From the NCBI RefSeq assembly GCF_001761365.1, contig NZ_CP017477.1, positions 2,904,001-2,968,000 of the forward strand: a DNA stretch of 64,000 nt. The letters are read 5' to 3'. Below, piece after piece: positions 57,601-64,000 of this stretch. How positions within the stretch are numbered: position 1 is the first letter of the stretch; each line of letters opens with the position of its first letter. Under the pieces are notes generated by a model, which saw only the letters and a program-made list of their open reading frames with translations, was not told the DNA's origin and did not search any database. The position numbers and the translations under genes are program-made. Source of the DNA: Polaribacter vadi. GTDB lineage: Bacteria > Bacteroidota > Bacteroidia > Flavobacteriales > Flavobacteriaceae.

Positions 57601-58931
57601 CTTTTTAGGGTTATTGCATCAATTTGCTCTTGTTTTATTGATTTTTCTAAACGTTGTAAATCATCACTTTTAGTAATAATCATAAACGTAATATATTCTA
57701 CAATAATCACTGCACCATCAATAATAATCCCAAAATCGATGGCACCTAAACTCATTAAATTAGCATCAATATTAAAAATGCTCATCAAAGAAATAGCAAA
57801 TAATAAACTTAAAGGAATAACAGAAGCAACCACCAAACCAGATCGAATATTACCCAACAATAAAACCACGATAAAAATTACAATAAGAGATCCTATAATT
57901 AAATTTTCTGAAATAGTGTAGGTTGTTTTATCAATCAACTCACTTCTTTCTAAAAAACCATTGATAAAAACACCTTCAGGCAACGTTTTTTGAATGGAAG
58001 CAACTCTTTCTTTTACAGCATTTATAATGCTTTTAGAATCGCCATCTTTCAACATCATAATTTGCCCAAGTACTTTTTCGCCTTCGCCATTTCCTGTAAT
58101 TGCCCCAAAACGAGTTGCACTCCCAAAACCAAATTTTGCAATATCTTTAATATAAATTGGTGTGCCATTATTTTGAACGATTATGTTTCCAATATCTTCC
58201 AAACTATTTATTAACCCTTCTCCTCTAATAAAAAAAGCTTGATTCGTTTTTTCTATATATCCACCACCAGCAATGCTATTATTTTTTTCTAAAGCCTCAT
58301 AAATTTTGGAGACAGAAATATTCATCGCATTCAATTTGCTTGGGTTTATAGCAACTTCATATTGCTTTAAAAATCCGCCCCAAGTATTTACTTCTACAAC
58401 TCCAGGAATACCAGAGAGCTGTCTTTTTACAATCCAATCTTGTATGGTTCTTAGTTCAGTAACCGAATATTGGTCTTTAAAATCAGGTTTTACATCTAAT
58501 ATATATTGATAAATTTCTCCTAAACCTGTTGTGATTGGTCCCATTTCTGGTGTACCAAAACCTTCAGGAATTTTCTCTGAAGCAGATTTAATTTTTTCGG
58601 CAATTAATTGTCTTGGTAAATAAGTTCCTAATTCATCATCAAAAACAATGGTAACCACAGATAAACCAAATTTAGAAACCGATCTAATTTCGGTAACTCC
58701 TGGTAAATTTGCCATTTCTAACTCAACAGGATACGTTATAAATTGTTCTACATCTTGTGTAGATAAATTGCGAGAAGTTGTAATTACTTGTACTTGATTG
58801 TTTGTAATATCTGGTACAGCACCAACAGAAATATGCGTAATTGAATACACACCAAAACCAATTAAAAACGCTGTAAATAGAAAAATAAGCAGCTTATTTT
58901 TTAAGCTGAATTTTATAATGTTTTCTAACAT
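54612..58931 (-). CDS. CzcA/CusA-family RND metal efflux pump fused to a TolC-like outer-membrane channel
   Basis: The 1439-aa polypeptide has an N-terminal RND pump (about 1-1040, 12 membrane helices). The starts SVGAVPDITNNQVQVIT and LPGVTEIRSVSKFG, and the family block DFGIIIDGAVIIVEY in helix 4, are visible. After residue 1041 a second protein begins: MNKTALLTIIGFLFVLQNNA looks like a complete signal peptide, followed by a CzcC-type TolC domain (TKLNLEQTLALAIENNTNL onwards, 398 aa). Pump, channel and adaptor therefore come from two genes. The metal is not identified; Czc/Cus families export Co, Zn, Cd or Cu, Ag. An ATG at 55808 could permit separate translation of the channel. Confidence 0.93.
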   Translation of the reverse strand: MLENIIKFSLKNKLLIFLFTAFLIGFGVYSITHISVGAVPDITNNQVQVITTSRNLSTQDVEQFITYPVELEMANLPGVTEIRSVSKFGLSVVTIVFDDELGTYLPRQLIAEKIKSASEKIPEGFGTPEMGPITTGLGEIYQYILDVKPDFKDQYSVTELRTIQDWIVKRQLSGIPGVVEVNTWGGFLKQYEVAINPSKLNAMNISVSKIYEALEKNNSIAGGGYIEKTNQAFFIRGEGLINSLEDIGNIIVQNNGTPIYIKDIAKFGFGSATRFGAITGNGEGEKVLGQIMMLKDGDSKSIINAVKERVASIQKTLPEGVFINGFLERSELIDKTTYTISENLIIGSLIVIFIVVLLLGNIRSGLVVASVIPLSLLFAISLMSIFNIDANLMSLGAIDFGIIIDGAVIIVEYITFMIITKSDDLQRLEKSIKQEQIDAITLKSASKMMNSAIFGQFIILIIFIPILTLEGVEGKMFKPMALTFSFALIGAMLLCLTYVPVVSSLFLKPKKPSKNNISIKIMNFLNRFYAPIINWSLHHKKIVIGFAGLLLISSIWIFSKMGGEFVPTLDEGDFVIQPVLKTGTSLGKTIEITTKIEQILLDNFPEVDQVVTRIGAAEVPTDPMSMEESDVIIKLKPKKEWTSAESKDELADKFKEALAIIPEMEVEFTQPIEMRFNELITGVRADIAIKIFGENLAVLAKKADQLKDLIQNVQGASDIVVEKVEGLPQMSIIYNRNKIARYNLNIADVNELISMGFAGKIIGSIFEGEKRFDLAIRLDESSRKDISSLQNLFVDTPNGTKIPLSELAEIKYTTGPAQISRDDTKRRIVVGINVRNRDLQSVVNEIKTIVDANLKLPVGYTITYGGQFQNLQSAKTRLLIVVPIALALIFLLLYFAFGSVKEALLVYVVIPLSAVGGVYLLWLRDLPFSISAGVGFIALFGIAVLNGIVLIEHFKELKKEGFYNIEERIKKGTKERLRPVILTATAAALGFLPMAISTNAGAEVQRPLATVVIGGLITATLLTLIVLPVLYAWFEEKKNIKMNKTALLTIIGFLFVLQNNAQTKLNLEQTLALAIENNTNLKASNLKIDKSNALIKNAFTFDKTSIYYSYDESNLALNNVPLKVFGIAQDFKFPTVYFADKKVHQTKLTLEESAYNIKYQQIKKEVSSSFYQLAYTKNKAKTYAFLDSLYQDFAKKATRRFELGETNYLEMITAKSKQKQLETLYKQALQEVILSEEKLKAVVQVEFLEIVDENLSVLEVQTISTNENVGLQYFENAKNYEEALYKLEKQNLLPDISLEYFKGTNDLLNNNLTGYQIGLKIPLLFSGYSSKIKASKISKNIVEAEEQNYKLVLEAQYKSLLATLNQYKESIHYYHNEGENLKNEILKTANRTFKEGEIDFFQYLQSIETAKEIELSYLENLNTYNQTIININYLTLNPF

Positions 58932-58999
58932 AATTCATGAAAATTTTATAAATAATAAAGTTCTTGTTTATAAAACAAGAATAGCTATCTAATAAAAAA

Positions 59000-59389
59000 T
59001 TATGAATATTTGGGTGGCTGAAAAATTGCTGATTTCTCGTAAAAAGAATAAGAATCTTTGTAAAAATAAGTTGGTTTTAAGTTTAAAACAATATTGTTTT
59101 TTAGCTCAAAAACTTCAACTTTAAAATCAAAAACAGAAATCGAATGATTGAAATTATGAGTGCATTCTTTAAAAGGCAAATCTTCATGCTCATCATGGTT
59201 ATTTGCTGCTAACAAATCTTTATCTCCATAATGTTCATAAAGAAATTCAAACAAACTATCTCCATATTTTTCCTGATGAAATTGCGCATGCTCTAACAAC
59301 ACATTTAATTTAGCAAAAGACTCTAAATTAATGTTTAAACTCTGTATAAGAATCAGGTTAGATATTAAAATGGCAACTATTTTCATCAT
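59000..59389 (-). CDS. Small exported His-rich protein preceding the RND operon
   Basis: The 129-aa product has an N-terminal hydrophobic segment (about 3-18) followed by a mature part rich in His (HAQFHQEKYGD, NNHDEHED, THNFNHS), suited to metal binding. It lies 69 bases upstream of the RND pump gene and on the same strand, so it probably belongs to the operon as a periplasmic metal-binding or sensing protein. I know no named family; similar small His-rich ORFs precede heavy-metal RND genes in other Bacteroidetes. Confidence 0.6.
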   Translation of the reverse strand: MMKIVAILISNLILIQSLNINLESFAKLNVLLEHAQFHQEKYGDSLFEFLYEHYGDKDLLAANNHDEHEDLPFKECTHNFNHSISVFDFKVEVFELKNNIVLNLKPTYFYKDSYSFYEKSAIFQPPKYS

Positions 59390-59451
59390 TATAGATTACA
59401 AAGTAAGTCTTTTTTTTTGATTTATTTGTTGCAAATTTTAATTTATAACTG

Positions 59452-62400
59452 TTAAAAATTAGCTCTTAACTGCACACTTCCTGTATGAATTGCTCTTGAG
59501 TTTTCACTTTTTCTTCCTAAATAACTCAAGTTTAAATTTAAAAACGAATTCAATTTTCGGTTAAAAAGTACATTCCAAGTATAATTTTTTCCTGCCTGCA
59601 AACCCTCTAACATTTGGTAAGCAACTGGCGTGTTTGTATCGCCTGTAAAATCGTTTAAAAATACATTTACATTTGCCGAAATTTGATTCTTATTTTTGCT
59701 GATGTAAAAATATTCAACTCCAAATTTTTGCTGATTCAAAACCTCAAAATCTTCCAATCTATTTTCCTTCTTTTTAAAGTGATAAAAAGCCGAAAAGCGA
59801 TTATTTTCATTATATAAAAAACTTATTTTAGGGTTGATTTCATTCGCATCAATTTCGAAATTTCTATTGATAAAATTTTCTGTTTCTAAACTGTTTTTTG
59901 ATGTTTTTGCTAATACATCTATCAACCAAAAATTAGCAAATTTGTTTGCATATTCTAATTGATGTAATTTGATGGTATTTTCTTGATTACCAATAAAATA
60001 TTGTTGTTTAAGTTGCGAATTTCCATACGTAAAAGTCACACTGTTTTTTTGTAAATCTTTGTTATAGTATAAACTGTTTCTGATGTTTAGATTTAGGGCA
60101 ATTAATGAGTTTTCATTAAAGTCAAAAGGATTTAATTGAAATGAATTTGCGGTTCTTTCTTGTTCGTTTTCTACAGATAAAAAACTCTGATTGTAAAATT
60201 GAGAAATCAACTTTTTAAATCCTTTTTTATTACTCCATTTTCTAGGATTTATAGTAATGGATTGGCTCCATTTTGCACGTTGAGTAGCAATAAAACGTAA
60301 GTTTGGTCTTGGTAAACGTAAATAATTTGCTTGATCTTGAAAAAGTGCAATTTCAAACTCGTTAAAGTCTTTTATGCCATCGTTATTATAATCAATCCAA
60401 GTATAAAAACCCAAACCAGGTTCTGTTTGCACGTACACAAAATCTTGCCTAGCAACATTTCCAGAAGAAGTTTCGTAAACGGTTCCTAAATTGATAAAAC
60501 TATCAAACAATTTCTGATTGAAAACTACTTTTGAGTTTAATGCTTTTTCATCCTCTGTAAAATTATTTTTTGTGATTCTGTAATTTGCAAAAACACTCAA
60601 ATTCGTATTTTTATTTTTGATCAGTTTACTGTTGATATAAAATGTTTTTCGGTTGTTGATTTCTGTAAATTGGTTTTGTTTTATACTATCGTTATTTCTA
60701 TAATTAAAACCAATTTTCGCAAAAACAGCAGTAGAGTCTCCAATTCCAAAATACGCTTCGTAATCCTTAAAACGATGACTTGTATTTATAAATTCATTGG
60801 TATTTATATTTTCTCTTAAATTTGTTTCAAAATTTAAAATTCCTCCAAACCAAGATTTTTTCAAAGAATGTTCGGCTTTAGCTCTCGCTCTAAAAAATGA
60901 ATTATCTTCTAAATTAGATGTGTTTGATAAAAAGCTTCCATCCAAGAAAAAAGAAGTTTTATTGGCATTTATTTTTGATTTTAGTTCGTGTTTTGTTCCT
61001 TTAAAACTATTGTCGTACGTTAAATTATTAAATTGATAAGTTACAAAATCACCTTTTTTATTCGTTAAGTTTAATGCAGACTGAAAATAATTTTTAGTTG
61101 CATTGTTGGTTAAAATATTCCAATCTCTATTAAATTCTACAGATTCCCAACGTTGTAAACTTCTAAAGTTTTTGTGAGCATATTCATGGTTAATGTTTGT
61201 TGATAATTGCCATTTTTTATCAATTAAAATCTGCTCTAAACCAATTTTTACAGCAAGTGCTTTATTCTGATCATTATCAATATCAGAAAATAAATTATTA
61301 TCGATATTACTAATAGCAACTTCTGTATTTACAATGGTTTTTTCAGAAGGATTATATCCTGATTTTACGACAAAAAACTGAGATTTTGTAGGTGCAATTA
61401 AACGCACAATTGGGTTGTATTCTCCTAGATTTTGGCCTACATACTCAAAAATAGTTCCAATAGCAGTGGTTTCTTTTAGGTTATAATCGCCATTATTTGT
61501 ACCCGTATTTGTAAAAGTTACTGTAAATAATTCATCATTTGGATTCGTGGAATATTCAAAAAAATCTTCATTACCTGCAATAACTTTTTTGTACAAAATT
61601 TTGTTTTCATTAAACGTATCTAAAAACGCACTTTCAAAAACCATAGCATCAACATTATTACCAGCATTTGCTAAAATTTGTTGCTGTTCTGTAGATAAAC
61701 TTTGTTGTAAAGGTTGGTTTTTCGCATCATTTTCTGAATAAAAATAACCAGCAATATTAAAATTGTCATTCTCATATTCAGTTTTATTATAAGTAACAAA
61801 ACGTGTGTAATTCCTTTCTGCATATTGGAATTCCACAGTTATTCTCATATCGTTTGTGATAGGATATGTAGTGTTGAATCTGATTTCACCCAAATTATAA
61901 TCAATAGTATAATCTTCGTTTTCACCAGCTTTAATTTTGATGCCATTTACAAACACATTTTCACTGCCTTCAATAATTAAAATAACAGCTTCGTTATTTG
62001 CGCCAAAAAGTTTGTAAGGACCTTGGTTGCCTTCTACACCCACAAATTTAAAATTATTGAATTTACCTCTTACAATTGCACCTGAAGCTGCAACTTTTAG
62101 GTTATCGTTAATATTGGCTTCAACCTCTAAACCAGAAACCTGTTTTTGAAAAGGTAAAAAGTAAGTTTCTGTGTTTTTAAGCGATAAATCTCCTGCTTTT
62201 ACGCGCCAATTATCTGTGAACATTTCAATAAAAATTCGATCAAAATTAGATAAGTTTTGAGAAACTCCATTTTCTTGAATAGGAATATTAGTATCAAAAA
62301 TATTCGCTCTTAAGGTTACGTTTTGTGAGAGTTTTCCAGAAATTTCTAAATCTAAAGCAGAATTTGTAACCGCATTTTGGTTATTTCCAGAAGTAATTCC

Positions 62401-62829
62401 TCTAGAGATAAAACCTCTGGTTTGCAAACCGTCAAAAAGTTTAAGGTCGGCTGCTTTTTTATTGGTAGTTAAACTGTATAATTGTCCTTGGTTTGTATTG
62501 CTTTGTAAAATTAATTTTTCATCAAAAGGACTATAAATTTTGGTGATAAAATATGGAATTCTAAAATACTCAACAGTAATTTTTGAATATTTTTTTGAGT
62601 TGATAATTAAAACAGCGTTGCTAAAATCTATTTGATACTCTAAAGCAGGAATATTGTTTTTCAGGCTATCTAAAATTTTAAATTTCTGAGGATTGATAGC
62701 AACAGAGTCAATTTGAATGGTATCTTTTTTTATGTCAATATTTCTTTTTCTAAAATCTGTAGATATTGTTTGCGATTGGATAGCATATCCAACAAAAAGC
62801 AAACCGAAAAAAAGATATTTTTTAAACAT
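59452..62829 (-). CDS. Very large outer-membrane barrel protein, hypothetical
   Basis: The 1125-aa protein starts at ATG 62829 with a signal peptide (MFKKYLFFGLLFVGYAIQSQ); a longer frame from a TTG was rejected. The N-terminal quarter includes RGFISRGITSGNNQNAVTNS, after which long beta-strand repeats with Asn/Phe/Tyr-rich turns occupy the rest. A DYNNDGIKDFNE loop (near 810-821) fits the DxNxDGxxDxxE calcium loop. The C-terminus (SVQLRANF) is aromatic. It may be a large gated barrel or secretion-linked protein; I cannot name a family. It is separated from the RND operon by 62 bases and from ogt by 58. Confidence 0.68.
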   Translation of the reverse strand: MFKKYLFFGLLFVGYAIQSQTISTDFRKRNIDIKKDTIQIDSVAINPQKFKILDSLKNNIPALEYQIDFSNAVLIINSKKYSKITVEYFRIPYFITKIYSPFDEKLILQSNTNQGQLYSLTTNKKAADLKLFDGLQTRGFISRGITSGNNQNAVTNSALDLEISGKLSQNVTLRANIFDTNIPIQENGVSQNLSNFDRIFIEMFTDNWRVKAGDLSLKNTETYFLPFQKQVSGLEVEANINDNLKVAASGAIVRGKFNNFKFVGVEGNQGPYKLFGANNEAVILIIEGSENVFVNGIKIKAGENEDYTIDYNLGEIRFNTTYPITNDMRITVEFQYAERNYTRFVTYNKTEYENDNFNIAGYFYSENDAKNQPLQQSLSTEQQQILANAGNNVDAMVFESAFLDTFNENKILYKKVIAGNEDFFEYSTNPNDELFTVTFTNTGTNNGDYNLKETTAIGTIFEYVGQNLGEYNPIVRLIAPTKSQFFVVKSGYNPSEKTIVNTEVAISNIDNNLFSDIDNDQNKALAVKIGLEQILIDKKWQLSTNINHEYAHKNFRSLQRWESVEFNRDWNILTNNATKNYFQSALNLTNKKGDFVTYQFNNLTYDNSFKGTKHELKSKINANKTSFFLDGSFLSNTSNLEDNSFFRARAKAEHSLKKSWFGGILNFETNLRENINTNEFINTSHRFKDYEAYFGIGDSTAVFAKIGFNYRNNDSIKQNQFTEINNRKTFYINSKLIKNKNTNLSVFANYRITKNNFTEDEKALNSKVVFNQKLFDSFINLGTVYETSSGNVARQDFVYVQTEPGLGFYTWIDYNNDGIKDFNEFEIALFQDQANYLRLPRPNLRFIATQRAKWSQSITINPRKWSNKKGFKKLISQFYNQSFLSVENEQERTANSFQLNPFDFNENSLIALNLNIRNSLYYNKDLQKNSVTFTYGNSQLKQQYFIGNQENTIKLHQLEYANKFANFWLIDVLAKTSKNSLETENFINRNFEIDANEINPKISFLYNENNRFSAFYHFKKKENRLEDFEVLNQQKFGVEYFYISKNKNQISANVNVFLNDFTGDTNTPVAYQMLEGLQAGKNYTWNVLFNRKLNSFLNLNLSYLGRKSENSRAIHTGSVQLRANF

Positions 62830-62887
62830 ATAAGACAATATGTACTGAACGTAAAAATATGTTTTTTATGTTTTAGCAGCGCAAAAT

Positions 62888-63385
62888 TTAAAAAAGAGAT
62901 TGTTGTTTTACAGGATTTTCATGATTTAGCAACCATTGTTTGCGCCAAATGCCACCTGCATAACCTGTCAAAGAACCATCAGAACCAATTACTCTATGGC
63001 AAGGAATTACAATCCAAAGTGGGTTTTTACCATTGGCAGTTGCTACAGCTCTTATGGCTTTTACATCGCCCAAAGATTTGCTTTGTGCTAAATAATTGGT
63101 TGTTTTTCCGTATTTAATTTTTAGTAAAGATTTCCAAACTTTTAGTTGAAATTTAGTTCCTTTTGGATTTACTGTTAAATTAAAACTTTCTCTTTTACCT
63201 TTAAAATATTCATCTAATTGGACAACACATTCTTGCAAACATTCAGGAACTGATGCATTGAATGCTTCTTCAGAAATGGTACCATCATCTAAAACAGATA
63301 CAGATTGAATTCCGTTAAAATCGCCAACAATTTTTGCGATTCCTATAGGTGTTTGTTGATATGTGGTTTGTACAATTTCTGCCAC
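62888..63385 (-). CDS. ogt: Methylated-DNA-[protein]-cysteine S-methyltransferase
   Basis: Ogt directly repairs O6-methylguanine by transferring the methyl group to its own cysteine. The 165-aa protein has the active-site block NPLWIVIPCHRVIGSDGSLT, with Cys in PCHRV, and the DNA-binding helix (AIRAVATANGKNP) before it. The start used is a GTG (no ATG fits); a GTG a few codons upstream is also possible. TatD follows upstream on the same strand, so they may be co-transcribed. Confidence 0.92.
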   Translation of the reverse strand: MAEIVQTTYQQTPIGIAKIVGDFNGIQSVSVLDDGTISEEAFNASVPECLQECVVQLDEYFKGKRESFNLTVNPKGTKFQLKVWKSLLKIKYGKTTNYLAQSKSLGDVKAIRAVATANGKNPLWIVIPCHRVIGSDGSLTGYAGGIWRKQWLLNHENPVKQQSLF

Positions 63386-63429
63386 GAATTCACGAATTTT
63401 GAATTGAAGTTCTTTTGAAAAGTATAAAA

Positions 63430-64000
63430 TTAAATTCCAAAAATATCTTTAGAATTTTGAGTTGTAATTTCTGCAATTTCATCAAAAGACAGCTTATAAA
63501 TGTCTACTAATTTATCAATTACTTTAGTAATATAGGAAGATTCGTTTCTTTTTCCTCTAAAAGGTGTTGGCGCTAAATAAGGTGAATCTGTTTCTAAAAC
63601 GATGTGTTTAATATCAATTTCATTTAAAAACTGATCGATTTTGCCATTTTTAAAAGTAGCAACTCCCCCAATTCCTAATTTCATGTTGTAAGAAATGGCT
63701 TGTTTTGCTTGCGTTAAAGTTCCAGTAAAACAATGAAAAATCCCTCTTAAATCGTCACTTTTTTCAGTTTCTAAGATTTCAAAAATCTCATCAAATGCAT
63801 CTCTACAATGAATTACAATTGGTAGTTTTTTTTCTTTTGCCCATTTTATTTGTGTTCTAAAAGCTTCTTGTTGTTGAGGTAAATAACTCTTATCCCAATA
63901 TAAATCGATACCAATTTCGCCAATTGCATAGAAATCTCTTTTGTCAATCCATTCTTTTACATGTGCCAATTCTTCTAAATAATTTTCTTTAACAGATGTT
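63430..64000 (-). CDS. tatD: TatD-family DNA exonuclease/metal hydrolase (N-terminus outside window)
   Basis: TatD enzymes are metal-dependent 3'-5' exonucleases and D-aminoacyl-tRNA-like hydrolases. The visible C-terminal 190 residues carry AIGEIGIDLYWDKS (metal-site Glu and Asp), LPIVIHCRDAFDEI (His), GIFHCFTG (His) and LETDSPYLAPTPFRG (Asp), the full late part of the metal site. The frame continues past the window edge; a TTG at 63969 is not a real start, since family-like sequence lies upstream of it. A palindrome-free 44-base gap separates it from ogt. Confidence 0.92.
   Translation of the reverse strand, partial: TSVKENYLEELAHVKEWIDKRDFYAIGEIGIDLYWDKSYLPQQQEAFRTQIKWAKEKKLPIVIHCRDAFDEIFEILETEKSDDLRGIFHCFTGTLTQAKQAISYNMKLGIGGVATFKNGKIDQFLNEIDIKHIVLETDSPYLAPTPFRGKRNESSYITKVIDKLVDIYKLSFDEIAEITTQNSKDIFGI

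Noticed and set aside
57382..57921. Plus-strand ORFs inside the RND pump gene and other long antisense frames
   Set aside because: They are shadows of the real minus-strand genes, with no family match, no promoter and codon patterns mirroring the coding strand.
54612..58931. Frameshift or lost stop between separate pump and channel genes
   Set aside because: The frame is continuous with good sequence on both sides, and this fusion type is known in Bacteroidetes; an assembly error cannot be excluded but is not indicated.
62830..62838. TTG start for the 1125-aa outer-membrane protein
   Set aside because: ATG 62829 starts a standard signal peptide; the extra three residues add nothing.

Overview
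The window is chromosomal DNA from a member of the Bacteroidetes, most likely a marine Flavobacteriaceae of the Polaribacter/Tenacibaculum type. The evidence is low GC with strong A/T bias at third codon positions, Bacteroidetes promoters with a TAnnTTTG -7 box, few Shine-Dalgarno sequences, and families typical of the group (DUF3078, DUF2480, DUF6503, DUF2490, DUF4202, a TonB receptor with a carboxypeptidase-like N-terminal domain, LspA with a long insertion, OlsF). No rRNA, tRNA, CRISPR array, insertion sequence or prophage was seen. The species assignment is an inference.

Layout. 1-20.3 kb is mostly housekeeping: the 3' end of a geranylgeranyl-reductase-like flavoprotein, ileS, a DksA/TraR-like gene, lspA (separated from its usual neighbours by two inserted genes and a LytTR gene remnant), aspS with a structured leader, a CLC transporter, glpQ, an endonuclease/phosphatase-fold protein, hflX and a CNNM/CorC-type protein. 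20.4-34.8 kb is a complete assimilatory nitrate/nitrite gene cluster: nirB, nirD, DUF4202, a sensor kinase and response regulator, a NarK-type transporter, a nitrate reductase fused to its own FAD/NAD and [2Fe-2S] modules, a degenerate siroheme-reductase-like protein fused to rubredoxin, and an outer-membrane porin. 34.8-38.2 kb carries two DUF3078 barrels and a sufE/DUF59/DUF2480 group. 38.3-47.1 kb carries a PfkB kinase, a long amidophosphoribosyltransferase, superoxide dismutase, fructose bisphosphatase, an acetyltransferase, aspartate kinase and an OlsF-type ornithine-lipid synthase. 47.2-51.8 kb contains a TonB-dependent receptor under a TPP riboswitch and an Omp85-type barrel. 51.8-64 kb has arfB, two paralogous small barrels, a heavy-metal RND efflux operon (with a CzcA-CzcC fusion), a very large outer-membrane protein, ogt and the C-terminal part of tatD.

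How genes work together. The nitrate cluster can be read as one pathway: porin, then NarK uptake, nitrate reductase (NAD(P)H to FAD to [2Fe-2S] to 4Fe-4S to Mo), then NirBD to ammonium. The two-component pair and a shared inverted repeat, TAAGTA-N4-TACTTA, overlapping the -7 boxes of nirB and narK suggest common control. The least understood parts are the siroheme-like/rubredoxin protein, which overlaps the nitrate reductase by 4 bases, and the DUF4202 gene.

The intergenic spaces hold several kinds of palindromic or structured repeats: an 85-base GCGTTA...TAACGCC element (two copies), CCTGCAAGG palindromes (often arranged as inverted pairs), and single copies of other palindromes. They sit between genes and in places split what would otherwise be operons.
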